DNA of 64,000 bases, taken from positions 1-64,000 of the forward strand of contig JAQFVV010001026.1 of NCBI GenBank assembly GCA_028023455.1. The letters run 5' to 3'. The notes below the pieces were generated by a model, which saw nothing but the letters and a program-made list of their open reading frames with translations, had not been told where the DNA came from and searched no databases. Below, in pieces: positions 25,795-37,909 of this stretch; the first letter of the stretch is position 1, and each line of letters begins with the position of its first letter. Source of the stretch: Epiperipatus broadwayi (Eukaryota; Onychophora; Udeonychophora; Euonychophora; Peripatidae). The position numbers and the translations under genes were made by a program.

Positions 25795-26820
25795 TTTGGT
25801 GTTGGAAAAAGCATTTGATAGAATAATTTGGAATAATCTTATGAACCTCTTAAAAAAAATTGATTTAGAATATGTATACTGGGCAAAAAATACAAATCAG
25901 ATTGGAGAATAATGAGATTGATGAAGTGAAACTAAAAAGAGGAGTTAGAAAAGGATGATACCTGTCACCTAAGCTTTTTAACATTTATTTAGAAAACATA
26001 TTAGATAAATATTTGAAATGTGGAGGAGCTAATAAAATGTATATGATTTGCAAAGGAAGAAAAGTCTTCACAATATGTTGAATAAATTGGAGGAAAGATA
26101 TATGAAAAATGAATAAAAGATTACTGTTGACAAGAGCAAATGTTTATGAATAGGAAGAAATATAAAAAGACTACAAGTTAAAATTCATGATAAGCTAGTT
26201 CAACAGGTAAACGGATTTAGATATTTCAGTAGTTGGTTGAGTGAGAATGGAAGAAGTGAAGATGAAGTTAAAAGAATAGTGTTTGGCAAAGGAGGCATTT
26301 ATTATGAGAAAAAAAATACAATGTGAACCTTGGAAAAAAGAATTAAAGAAAAGATTAATTAAATGCTATGTGTGGAATATATTATTGTGAGGTTGTGAAA
26401 TGTGGACAATAACTAAAAAAAAAAAAAAAGATTGTAAACTTTTGAGATGTGGTCATGAAGAATGAAAAAAATTAAATAGATGAATAAAATGACAAATGAA
26501 GAAGTTTTGAAAAGAATAAATGAAAAAAGAAGATATGACTGAGAAAATTATAGATAGAAAGAGAAACTGGATTGAACATATATTAAGAAATAAGAATAGC
26601 CTAATAAAAGATATTTTCAAGAAAATAATGAATGGAAACAAAAGGGACAAAAAAGATTCTTCTTACTAGATGATATAAGAGATGGGAAGAGACTTGGAAA
26701 ATTGAAGATCTGGGCAATGAAGAGATTGGACTAGAAAAATGGATAAGCTCATGATGTGACTTCCCTCTACATCTATCCATAGGTCAGAATTAGTATTAAA
26801 ATAAATATGAAATTTTAATA
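25795..26820 (+). pseudogene. Non-LTR retrotransposon 3' part (LINE B)
   Basis: The readable pieces, in LINE order, are: EKAFDRIIWNNLMNLLKK, VKLKRGVRKG then SPKLFNIYLENILDKYL, FRYFSSWLSENGRSEDEVK, YIIVRL-NVDN (the degraded 'GCETW' block), and TEKIIDRKRNWIEHILRNKN. This order (RT palm, then connection, then RNWIxHILR) is typical of RTE-type endonuclease-RT LINEs. The 'xADD' catalytic block is missing or destroyed near 26040-26100. The fragment is 5'-truncated at the palm and is a different family from LINE A/C. Confidence 0.75.
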
Positions 26821-27339
26821 AGTTTGTTTATATATACTGAAAGTATATTTCCATAAGTCAAAAAGCAAAAACCTAAATTAAATTTTTTGATTGATTCTAA
26901 ATATGCTTAAATCCTTCCTGTTTCTATAAAAACAAAACAATTGGAATTAACATTTTTAAAATCAACAGTGAGCATATATAATATTTATATCTGCAATTAG
27001 AAAAACTGAGCTATATTTCAGTTCTCTGTAAAAAAAAAAAAAATCGTATTTCATTGCAATTATATTTCAAAGACAGTATTTTGAAGCACTTTAAAGAAAG
27101 TATTAGCTGACAATAAATGTATGAAGTGATTTTATTCATTGTCTACTTCTATATTTTGTATATTTATTTAATCATTAAAACAATTTTTTTATTTTTACTT
27201 TATGTACTTGTAAAACTTATTTTCTTTTTCTCTATTAAAATCACATTCTATTTCTTTCTAACTTGTTCTATAAGAATTTAATTATCATTCTGGTATTCCA
27301 ATGTTCTTGTAATTAAATATAAAAATAATTTATTTAATA
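26821..27339. other. Intergenic, no gene recognised
   Basis: AT-rich DNA after the LINE B tail; nothing supported. Confidence 0.4.
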
Positions 27340-27520
27340 TATTTGGTGGGGATTTGAACCCAGACTTTCAAGCTCCCTTCCATCCCATACAACAGATACA
27401 TATGACCACATAATGTGAAAAAGATAAATGATACATGTATTTCATGCTGAACCAGCATTCATCTGTTGGCCCAGATCATCATCTCCCATATATAACGTTT
27501 TCCGTCTTGCTAGGCCTCTA
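27340..27520 (-). repeat. tRNA-derived SINE-like repeat, minus orientation
   Basis: On the minus strand GGGTTCAAATCCCC (complement of about 27348-27361) matches the pol III B box found in tRNA T-arms. The downstream body (TTGGCCCAGATCATCATCT on the plus strand) recurs at about 29125, 29470 and 29900. No clear A box was seen. Confidence 0.5.
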
Positions 27521-28869
27521 TATGCAATATAAATGCACGAGTTGATCAAGTTATGTCAAAAAGAAGAAAGTTGTATTTCTATTTCTAAAAACATAACTAT
27601 ATTTCCTGATCAACTCGGCCTAGAATTGTTATGATTTGCGCTATTGACAAAATCAGCTTTTAATTTATTTGATCAGGGCGCCAGGATTCCTGTAAGAATC
27701 CGCTGAAATCTGTCAAATAATGTATTGCAAATTAAAAAGAAAAAAGGTTTTTTAAACGAATCGGTATTACATCATACCGTGAACTAGAATTATTTTTTTA
27801 AGATTATTATTCCTGGAGCTTATTCAAAACATATTGGCAAAGGTAAATTACGTTTTTAAATCTTACTAAACTAATAATAAATTTAATAATAAACACTAAT
27901 AAATATTATTAATAACATACAAATGAAAATTGATATTAGAAATATTTTTATTCTAACCGATTAAAAATCTGTTTTAAGTTAAATTGCGAATTAAATAAAC
28001 TGGAGAGAACACACACTAATTCAAACATGAAGCAATTAATAAAATAAAGTAATTAAAACAATTAATTAAAGTTCTTGGGTACACAAAAGTCTCTTGATCA
28101 AATAAATGAAAGTCTATATCGGGATCCTACTATACGTATATTTTTAAGATGGTTTGTCGACAATTTAGTCACAATCGGAAATAATAATGAGTCATAGCTT
28201 ACCGGTAAGTTTAGTGAAAAAGTTGTAGCTTACTATGCATAGTTTTTTGGGTTAGAATGAGCTCGACCCTTGGTTATTAGTTGATCTTGTAGTCTATTCC
28301 GAAGGCTAGTTGCAGAAGCTTTTCTAGTGTTCATCTTCTTAACGATGTCAGCTAAAGCCCCAGTCTACTCCCGCATGAAGGATTATTTCATCGTGAAGTG
28401 GTCTTGGATTTAATAATCCAAAACCAGCCAAAGGAAAAAACAGACAAAACAAGACATTCGTCAAACTGGTCTCTACCTTTTATACTAGAGGTCCAGTTTT
28501 CTGACTTCTGCACATCCTTTTGTTTATCAAAAATATATGCTGATAATTAATCTGGTAATTCCTTATAAAATTTACATTACAAAGTTCTCTTTTTTTAGTA
28601 AATCCTTCGGCCATCTTTAATTAGCTAAAATATTTTTCTTTTAGCTTATCTTTTTACTTTTGGAATTCTTTTGTTCTCTCCAATTCTACTTTTATTTCTA
28701 ATTACATAAAAAAAAATACGAAAGAACAATTTAACTTTCACTGTATGTTTTTTTTTAAAAAAAATAAATTTTACTAAAAAAAAATAATCTAAATTTACTT
28801 TTATTTTTTTTTAGCTTTTACCAAATGCCAATACGTATTTGTACCATATATAAATAAATGGTACAATAT
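27521..28869 (-). promoter_or_regulatory. Candidate promoter or solo-LTR-like block (TATAAAAGG at 28476-28484, minus)
   Basis: The region 27980-28500 has higher GC than its surroundings. On the minus strand TATAAAAGG lies in a CTAGTATAAAAGGTAGAGAC context, followed by a stretch with sites such as CTTACCGGTAAGC. This could be the core promoter of an LTR or of an unrecognised gene. No paired LTR or coding frame was found, so it is only a candidate. Confidence 0.25.
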
Positions 28870-30100
28870 AATCAATACTGAGTTTATATTAAGATAGCAA
28901 ATCTTCAAACCTTAATGGACTTCAATCTTCTCCACTCTCCAGCCCATCCATATCATTGAAAATCTGATGACCATGTTCAAAGCCCTTATTTGCCAATTTT
29001 GTTGTCTTACCTATGTTGGCCATAAGTCATTCTGACCCCTTATATGTAGGGCCTTAAGCCCATTTAAATACAGAGAAAAGGGATGGGCAGAATATATATT
29101 GCATGCCAAACCAGCATTCTTCAGTTGGTCCGGATCATCATCTTCCACACATATATGTAATCAGTGCTTGGTTTATATTAAGATAGCAAATCTTCAAACT
29201 TTAATGTCTTCAAACTTTAATGGACAGCTTTTAATCCTCTCCACTCTCCAACTCTTCAGTCATCCATATCAGTGAAAATCTGATGATGGTATGTTCAAAG
29301 CCCTTATTTTCCAATTTTGTCATCATACTCATGTTGAACATACCATCATTAGATTTTCAATGATATGGATGGCCGAAGAGTTGAAGAGGATTGAAGTTTG
29401 TCCATCTAAGTTTAAAGATTTGCTATCTTAATGTAAATCGAGTACTAATTATATATATATGTGTGAGATGATGATCTGAACCAATTGATGAGTGCTAGTT
29501 CAGCATAAAATATGTATATCATTTATATTTTTTGCATGAATGTGGTCATGTGTATCAGGTGGAGCGGATGACTAAAACGAGATTCAAAGTCTGGCTTCAA
29601 ATTCCCTCTAACTACATCTAGTTTAAACCATATATATTATATTTGTATTTAAATATTATATATTCAGCTTGTATTCTGCCCATACCACTTCTGGGTATTT
29701 AAATGGGCTTAAGGTTCTATATATAAGAGGTCAGAATGACTTACAGTTTAATATGGGTATGACGACAAAATTGGAAAACAAGGGATTTGAACATACCATC
29801 ATCAAATTTTCAATGATGTGTATGGCTGGAGAGGTTTGAAGCCTGTTCATTAAAGTTTGAAATCTTAATATAAACCCAGCACTGATTATATATGTGTGTG
29901 GAAGATGATGATCTGGACAAACTGATGGCTGCTGGTTCAGCATGAAATACATATATTGGAGATCATTTATCTTTTTCATATGTATGTGGTGTGTTTACTG
30001 GTTGTATGGTATAGAGCGGATGACTAAAGGGATCTCGAAAATCTGTGTTCAAATACCCTCTAATTACATCTAATTTAAAGTATATATAAATTGTGTTCAA
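28870..30100. repeat. Cluster of four or more SINE-like repeat copies, direct and inverted
   Basis: Blocks such as TATTAAGATAGCAAATCTTC, CCAATTTTGT(C/T)GTC, AAAATCTGATGA and GGTCCGGATCATCATCTTCC recur. Copies at about 28880-29160 and 29160-29345 are in one orientation; copies at about 29320-29645 and 29660-30085 are inverted. The inverted copies end with a degraded B-box-like GTTCAAAT and CCTCTAACTACATCTA. The 29160/29345 and 29320/29430 pieces form a fold-back around GTTGAACATACCATCAT. Confidence 0.8.
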
Positions 30101-30770
30101 CACATACCACAATTGGCATTAGAATACATTTTCAAGTTTATTATTTAAATGTAATTAATTTTCATATTAACAATATTTTCTAAATTTAGATTTGCTTTTC
30201 TAGTATTTTTAAACTATTCACACACACATGTACCTACATGTTTTTCATGCACATACATTCTAAAAGGTTAAGAAATAAAAGTACAAAAATGTGATATTAA
30301 AAAATCTTCTAGGGAAGAAAGTAATAACAAGAGAGTGATTAGATAGCAGATGATTTTGTAATATGTGAAGATTAATAATAAGAAATTTAACAAAATAAAA
30401 ATTGTTTTGTTAATTTTATTTTTATAATGATGTTAAAAGATAATAGTAAAATAATTATATAAGACATATAAAAAATTAAAGTAATCTTGGAATAATGAAA
30501 AAATGTTTTGAAGATCTGAAAATCAGGATAAAAAAATTATTGTTAACAAAAGATCCATATACAATGTTATAAAGAAATCTCTCTGTAGAAAGTATATTCT
30601 TATAATTTTAAACAAACATGTTAATAATTTAATGTTTTAACTATTAATTACAACTTTTATAATCAATTTGGTTTAAGACTGCTTAAGCAAGCTAACATTC
30701 TTCTAAAACTGCAGTAGTGGTTAGAAATATAAAGAATGGTACTTGAAGTTTCTCAAAATAAACTTGTGTG
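30101..30770. other. Intergenic, no gene recognised
   Basis: AT-rich DNA; nothing supported. Confidence 0.4.
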
Positions 30771-32720
30771 CAATGTTCCCTCAGAGTGAATCGTTTCTAA
30801 GCTAAAAATACAAGAGGTGAGCACACTAAACCAACTAATGTGCAGCAAAAAAAAAAACATAAAAATTTAGCATTTATTTGTATGTTACATATAAAATATA
30901 TATATAATGAAATATTGTAGAACATAATTTAAAAACGATAACAAAACTCAATAATAATAATAATTAGTCCTTTATTTTTTTATATAGTTCTTTACGATTT
31001 GTCCAAATTTTATACTTTGTTTAGGTTTATCTGCTTTTCTAATATGTAATGCTTAATTTTTATTATATTATCCAAATGTTCATTTTCTAGTTTATTATAG
31101 GATTTTGATTTTATTGCTTTCATTCACAGTCGGCTCTGGAAGCTTAAAAAGTTGCACAAATATTGAAAAGTACTGAAAGTTCTTTACATTCTTAGGCTTT
31201 TAAGACATATTTAGCTAAATCATTAAATGATTTGATTACTTCAATTTTACATTTACTATAAATTCCAAATTATCATATTGTTTTAAAATTGTATTTAAGT
31301 TTATACGGTTTTTATCATTATTTATTATAGATTCATATTTTACAAATATACATTTTAGACTTTCTTTTCGATGCTCTATGTTTAAATTATTTTTCATTAC
31401 AAAAGGATCCAAGGTATTCCAGCCATTTATATTTCCTCTAGAAATCTAACATCTAAAAGATTACAAAACTGTTGAATAAATTTAAGTATTAACGAAGTAT
31501 CTATGCAATCATTGAAAGTTATAGTTGTTTTTAATATCTGCATTCTAGTATATATCTAGTTATTGCGTTCTTAATTCATTAATTTTTGCTTTTGCAAATT
31601 GGTGTCTCTCTACTGGAGATAAATTAAACTGTTGCAAAGTTTTGTTTAATGATAATAATTCTGCAAATACATTTTGAAAGATCACACATGCTATTCAATA
31701 TTGTGGGTTTTTAAAACAATATTAATTTATTGGGTTATTAAATTTTTCAACTTGTTCTATGTGGTAACTTATTAAAATAATTGCTTATCAGAGAGCTTAG
31801 TATGAGATATCTAAATGATATAACATCAATTTCTGAAATGTTGGTCAATTCTTTGTTTTTCAATTCTTGAAGATGATCTAGTAAACATTGTATATATTGT
31901 CCTTAAAAGGGTTTCAATATCCTTAATAAATAGAAATTGCTTCTATGCATCATATATCACAGTCATGTTGAACTAAATGTGAAATATTATCTCATAGACA
32001 AGCAGCCACATCATTTGTTTTTACTAACAATGCAGAGATAACCATAACCATTTTTTATAAATCAAAGTTATTCTCTCTATAAACTTTTTTATCCCTATGA
32101 TTATCACATTCAATAAGCTTAATAATGCTGACAAATTTTGTCTGATAGCTGTATTCAAATTTTGATCAGTATTTTATATATAATATAATTTTTCAACTGA
32201 AATATCCATAATTTTATCAATTATCAAACAATGAAATGAAGATGTTTGAACTTCATCAATAATCTTATGTATGATTAAATTTATACATTCTATAAATTTG
32301 AAGAAATAATTCTTGCTACTCCAAGATTCAAGAACATTAATAATTTTTCTAAATGATTATGTATAGATTTGCACGAGATAGATCATTGATGGTAATTGTT
32401 AGGATAACATTATCTATTAAAATTTTATGCATGTTTTTATGCATTTTCTTGCATTCACTGTTTTTTAATCCAAGATTGTGCATCTTCCAGGGTTTTTAGT
32501 TAAAATTCTCAAAATTTCTCCATTGATTTTATTTTGGATGGCAACAATTGAATCAGTATGTTTGACTTAAATGTCACTTTAAAAGTCAATTTTTCATTAG
32601 GCCTATATTTTATTGGTAATAAATTCAACTTTTGTATTTAACCGATAGCAAATTTTGCAAATGACATCTGTCCTGCTTCGATCACTAAAAACATTCTTAA
32701 GTTTAATACATTTTAATAAT
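30771..32720 (-). pseudogene. Degraded hAT-superfamily transposase
   Basis: Minus-strand translation across many frameshifts shows hAT-like blocks. The clearest is SSFHCLIIDKIMDISVEKLY (about 32178-32250), which fits the conserved segment with the first catalytic Asp (family form '...DESTDIS...'). An upstream segment near 32600-32690 reads VICKIC and could be a degraded zinc finger. At 30771 the sequence CAATGTTCCCTC resembles the hAT terminus CAGTGTTCCC and would be the 3' end of the element. No matching right terminus was found near 33000. The copy is old and inactive. Confidence 0.55.
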
Positions 32721-34950
32721 TAAAAAACACCCCCAAGATTAATACAAGTTGTAATTTTTGATAATGATGCCATTTTAATTTCAACTGATTGGGAGAGCCA
32801 TTCTTATTTAAATTCATTTTTCTTATTTTTAGATTGACTAGACAATGATTAGATTGACTTGCTGAATATTTTGAAATTTGTAAGGTCTAAAATAAAATAT
32901 TTATATGTTGAATGATCTTTTTTAAAAATTACAAATATAAAAAAATGTCTTATCTCATTCAAGCTGCAGTCCCAGTTGTGTCAAATATCCTGCCATGGCA
33001 GCGGCCAATAGAGAAAAGGCAGTGCTCAGCATTGCTGTTACATATAGGCTGAAAAGTAATAGTTTTGGAATCTATTTTTAATTATTTTGGTTGGGACACA
33101 ATACTATTAAACTCAAGTCCCCATACCAATATCCCTGCCACCCAATGCATGTACAGAACAATTTTATTTATTAATCTTTTTAATCAAAATTATTCATCTG
33201 GACTCAATTTTATGTATATACAATGGTCAAATATTCAGTATAAAAATTATTTGTCCACAATGTTGCTATAGATATATATTGTAACACTAGCAAGAGATAT
33301 GTTATAAAACCTACACGTCTGTGTTACATGTTTCATAATTTAAAAAAAATATATGATTAAATTTATTTGAAAGAAATAATTATTTCAGAAGTAGTTTTAA
33401 AATGCAACTTCGTAAAACAAAAAGATTGTATTATATTGTTCTTTTAAAACAGAATAAAACTATAGAGATCAGGTGGGGAAAAATCTAAAATAGAAAAGAT
33501 TTAAAACTCTCTCCTTTTTAAAAATAAGTAAAGATGGAAAGTTAGAATAAAATTTGTTTGTAAAAGAACTTTTGAAAATGCAATTAGTTTAAAAGATTAC
33601 TGATTGAATTAATTAAAGGAAAAATATGTAAACTATCTCATAAAACCTATAGTAGATTAATCTAAGAAAAGATTAGATAATGTGCAATGTAAAAATCAAT
33701 TAAATTAAGGAAATGTAAAAATTAAGTATTAAAAACAGATTTAAGTTACAATCAAAATTAAAAATAATGATAAGGAATTAAAACAATAAGAGAGAAGGTA
33801 TAAAAATTCAGTTGGCTATTGTTATTTATTCGGCTCTTGAGTTGGTGAATCATTCTAATATTCATTTGTGAATGATTCATTAGGTTATTCATTGTCCCAG
33901 AGATTCAGAAATCTAAGGACGAACAGAACCACTCATTACTGCTATGGAAAATGTTATTGCATAAGCATCAGATCTAGCAACATGTGTTGCTAGACTTTAG
34001 AAGTGTTCGACTAGGCTTCAAACCCTAAAAGTCCTCTATAAATCAAATGTCCCGCCTGAACCCTTGCTGGAAAATGATGCCAAAATGGTGAAATACTCTG
34101 CTGCAAACTCTCTCTCCCCCATTGTCAAGACCAAGAATAAAGAGCAAGCTCTGCTCTGGAACCATTAATGGAAATCAAAAAGGCAATCAGTTGGAAATTG
34201 ATAATCATGAAAACCTGGGTAAATATATTTTGATCACTGTCTATAGACACTCTATTTTAAATGAAATGAACCTTAATTAACGAAGAACTATGATGAAATT
34301 TAGTCTGATTAATTATTTATATTTTTTTATGTAAATTTTTACATTATTGTGTTATTTTATATTATGTTAGATATGCTTGTGCATAAATAAATACTAATGT
34401 TTGCTTAATAATTATTTGGTGTATTCTCTCTCTTGTCACTGCATCATCATTAACTTCAAGTTATAAATGTTGTATGAGTTAAGTTAAATGTGCAGGACCC
34501 TGATACAGATTATGAGCTAGCTTGGAATATTTCAAGCACTGGATTGTGTGTCTACCATCCTTAGCATACTGAATATATAATATGGTTGACTGGCACCTGA
34601 GTTTGAACCTCAAAACAAATAAAATGCTTTAAATGGCAGGGTTTGAATCTAGCAGTCAAAGTAAGCCACAATCTGGAAATGAGATTGTGTTATGCTTTGC
34701 ATAGCCTGATCTGACTGTGGGTATCGATGATGGCTATGCTATCAATGGTATTCTCCCCTCTGCTTGAAGGTCGGTCCGTCCTCACAGTATTAAAAATATA
34801 AAATAAGGCTTACCAAGAAGTTGTATCGAGCTTAGCCATATGCTTACTAAAGTTTAGATATTAAAACTAGTTAAAACTAAAAGATATAAAGTTATTTTAC
34901 AAGGTACTTTAAATTTGAGCAATAAGGCTTTTTCACAGGTACCCAGTTCA
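32721..34950. other. Intergenic with two unexplained higher-GC patches
   Basis: The patch at 33820-34200 reads on the plus strand as SNVPPEPLLENDAKMVKYSA between stops. The patch at 34490-34800 contains two tRNA B-box-like words (GAGTTTGAACCTC and GGGTTTGAATCTA) and could be a SINE. Neither is identified. Confidence 0.3.
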
Positions 34951-35379
34951 ATACTTAATATAATTAATCTAAACAAGATCAAAATAAATAGCTAATTATA
35001 TTTACAATTGTTTAATTATCAACCCAGCTTTCATCTGAGACCCTTTTTAAGATATAGTTTTTACACATCACATGACCTATTAATTATATTTACTCCACCT
35101 ATTGGACATTATTTTACCTTCCACAATATAATTAACATTATACTCATAAAAATATAAATAAATGAAATAAATACATAAAAAAAATTTAAAACTATATAAA
35201 TATAAATACAAATGGGTTGTATTCTCATCCTTGGTGTTCGCCTTCAGATGGCGTTGACGCGATTCTGGGCCGGACCTAAATGATCGATTTGATCTAAAAA
35301 GATCTGATTTCTTAGATTTGTAATAAAATATTCTACTAACTAATACTATTATATAATGTTAGTTTTTTTTTCATTTTTG

Positions 35380-35905
35380 TAAATGTTTATTAATCTTATC
35401 TTGTTTTTGAGTTTGTGTGTGTATGTCTTTAAAGTTACGGTGTTTTTCTAATTTTTTTTTTTTTTTTTTTGACTTTACGTGTGTCTTTTTAAAGTTACGG
35501 TCTTTTTTTTTTTTTTTTTGCAAGAATAAATCAATAATTTTATTCAAAAGCAAGACGTAATAAGTAAATGTTTATTATTCTTATCTTGTTTTTAAGTTTG
35601 TGTGTGTATCTTTAAAGTTACGGGGCTTTTTCGAATTTTTTTTTTTACTTTAGGTGTGTCTTTTTAAAGTTACAGTATTTTTTTTGCAAGAGTAAATCAA
35701 TAATTTGATTCAAAAGCAAGACGTAATAAGTCAATGTTTATTAATCTTAGATTGATTTTGAGTTTGTGTGCATCTTTAAAGTTACGGGGCTTTTTCTCAT
35801 TTTTTTTTTTTTTTTTGGACTTTATGTGTGTCTCTTTTTTTAAAGTTACGGTATTTTTGGTCAAGAGTAAATCAATCATTTTATTAAAAAAGCAAGAGGT
35901 AATTC
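35380..35905. repeat. Three tandem units of about 175 bp inside the TIR element
   Basis: Units start near 35380, 35564 and 35732. Each runs from AATGTTTATTAATCTTA through TTTAAAGTTACGG (twice) and poly-T to AGTAAATCAATAATTT. The units differ mainly in T-run length. Confidence 0.85.
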
Positions 35906-35944
35906 TAAATCTATCAAAAGTAACGTAATTTATATACTACAATT

Positions 35945-36470
35945 TAGATTGATACCTGACTACTATTAGGAAGGACCGTCATTAAAAGACTCGATTGAAA
36001 AATGATACCCGACTTAATTTCCGTTTTCTTTTTTTTTTGGGGGGGGGGGACAGTAATAAATCAGAAAGTGAGTTGTTTTTGTTAAGTCTGTCTATATAAA
36101 AAGGGTACCGTTATTGAAATACTAAATTTAAAAACGATAGCTGACTAATTTGCATTTCTTTTGATAGTAATTAATCAGAAAGTGGTTTCTTTTTTTTGTA
36201 AATCTTGTGTATATATAAAAACAAACAAACCATAATTCAAAGACTCCATTGAAAAAAATCAAACCCCGTTGAATTTGCTTTTTTTTTTAAAGACAGTAAT
36301 TAATCAGGAACTGGGTTGTTTTTGTTAGTGTGTAGATATAAAAACTAATCTTATTTTGAAATAATAAATGTAACAAAACAAAACAAAAAAATAATACCCG
36401 ACTAATTTTATTTTTCGGACAAGTAATTCCTAATAATTAGACAGTGGGCTGTTTTTGTTTGTGCGTATAT
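35945..36470. repeat. Four tandem units of about 120 bp inside the TIR element
   Basis: Words recurring at about 118-126 base spacing include AGTAATTAATCAGAAAGTGG (36050, 36168, 36294 and a degraded 36420), ATACCCGACTAATTT and GTTTTTGTTAG. It is a second minisatellite, unrelated in sequence to the first. Confidence 0.8.
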
Positions 36471-37909
36471 ATATATAGCGAAAGTAACTGGTCACGAATG
36501 AATTCTCGCGAAAACGGCACTTTTCGCATGATCCTTTTTTTTTTTTCCCTTTCGCACCCTTAAAAGCAATTTTTGAGGGTTACCCCTTTGTAATGGAATC
36601 TTCAGGACATTATTACTAAACTTACAACAGTAAACTAAGTTACAACACATTAAAAAAAATAGACGTCTTATCAAATTTTAAAAAACTACGACTGCTTCAA
36701 AGACACACTCTCACATGAAACTACAGAGAAAATAGATATTCTACTATTACGAGAAAATGATAAACAAAATCGACTACTACGGCAGCCGATCAAGGCATTT
36801 CTTTCTCTTTGCTTTTAGCATAGAAAAAAAGCCATAACCAGCAGCCGTCGGGAACTCTTTGTGTTTTATCATAGAAAGAAGTCTCTTTGTGTTGGCTTCT
36901 GTTGCCATCACCTCCTCCGTCCAACATAACATGAGGACTTTTCTGCGTTTATAACGTAGAAAAATTCCTCTTTGGTTGGGTGAAGGCCGGTGAAACGGTA
37001 TATTTCTAGGAATTTACCTAGAAGTAGCGACATCTGAAGGCGAACACCAAGGATGAGAAAACAACCTACAAATGTTTATATACCTATACAAATATTTATC
37101 CTCGCCCCCCTCTCCTTTTATAAACTTTCATTCACAATTCCACCATAATTTTTAAATCCTCCAATTATCTAATAATGCCCATTTTCCACCTAATTTTGCT
37201 GAACCTTTAACTATATTTACACATCTATCCAAATTTTTCTGAATGTATGAAGTTTCATAATATATTCTTTATTAATAATCTTTAACATGCTTTATAACTC
37301 TTAATATTCTCACATTCCATTTTATGACCACTATCTAAATAATGTATATATGGTCCTGACCCAATATCCTTCCTACTAATTGCTTTATCATGTTCCTTCC
37401 CTCTATCATTTATCGTTTTGCCTGTCTATCTTATATATGCCTTATTACAATATGCACATTCAATTTACTAAACCGTCCCTACCTTACTATTAATACCATT
37501 TATTCTATTTGTATTACATATCCATCTATCCAAAGACTTACAATTTTCCAAAGCTATTTTTATATAATCTGATAATTTTTTTCTTACTAATTTTTTATAT
37601 ACTTCTTTTGGATATGGAATAGACATCCATTTACAATCTTTATATTTATTCTTATCATACTAATTTCTATTATTTATTTTTTTATTTCTAAAAATATTTA
37701 TCACCTTTCTTTTATATCCCATTTTAACATTATCATTCTCTATTTCTAATTTTTGTTCATATGCCTCTTTCTTATCATGGCCGATATGATTTTGGATCAA
37801 TTAAACCTCTAATTTTTCTATCTTTAATATAATACTTAACCACTATTTTATTCATCATTCTTCTTTTCACAAAAATATCTAAAAATTTTAATTCATGTGA
37901 GAAAATATA

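Larger units (their letters stand above)
35207..37074. mobile_element. 1852-bp terminal-inverted-repeat DNA element with perfect 8-bp target duplication
   Basis: The insert proper is 35215-37066. It begins GGTTGTATTCTCATCCTTGG and ends with the reverse complement of GGTTGTTTTCTCATCCTTGG. The inverted repeats match at 37 of 39 positions. It is flanked on both sides by TACAAATG (35207-35214 and 37067-37074). Removing it rejoins the PLE tail to its body, as judged by the right arm of pair II. No transposase frame exists. The interior holds two tandem arrays and poly-T tracts. An 8-bp duplication fits hAT or Merlin, but the termini match neither closely, so the superfamily is open. Confidence 0.9.
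34951..37893 (-). mobile_element. Penelope-like element, left arm of head-to-head pair II (interrupted)
   Basis: This minus-strand PLE remnant is split by the element at 35215-37066. The outer tail (34951-35206) is the reverse complement of 39200-39423, sharing AGGTCATGTGAT and GATGAAAGCTGG on the opposite strand. The inner part (37075-37893) encodes on the minus strand the end of the RT (FLDIFVKRR-like, then LIDPKS) and a GIY-YIG nuclease (NKAYIR then HYLDSGHKMEC). Homology to the right arm stops at about 37893. It is a different, more degraded PLE family than pair I. Confidence 0.8.

Noticed and set aside
26453-26650. 65-codon minus-strand frame
   Set aside because: It is antisense to the LINE B tail, whose plus strand carries the RNWIxHILR block.
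27340-27520. A functional tRNA gene
   Set aside because: Only a B-box-like word is present; no cloverleaf with acceptor stem and anticodon arm can be drawn.
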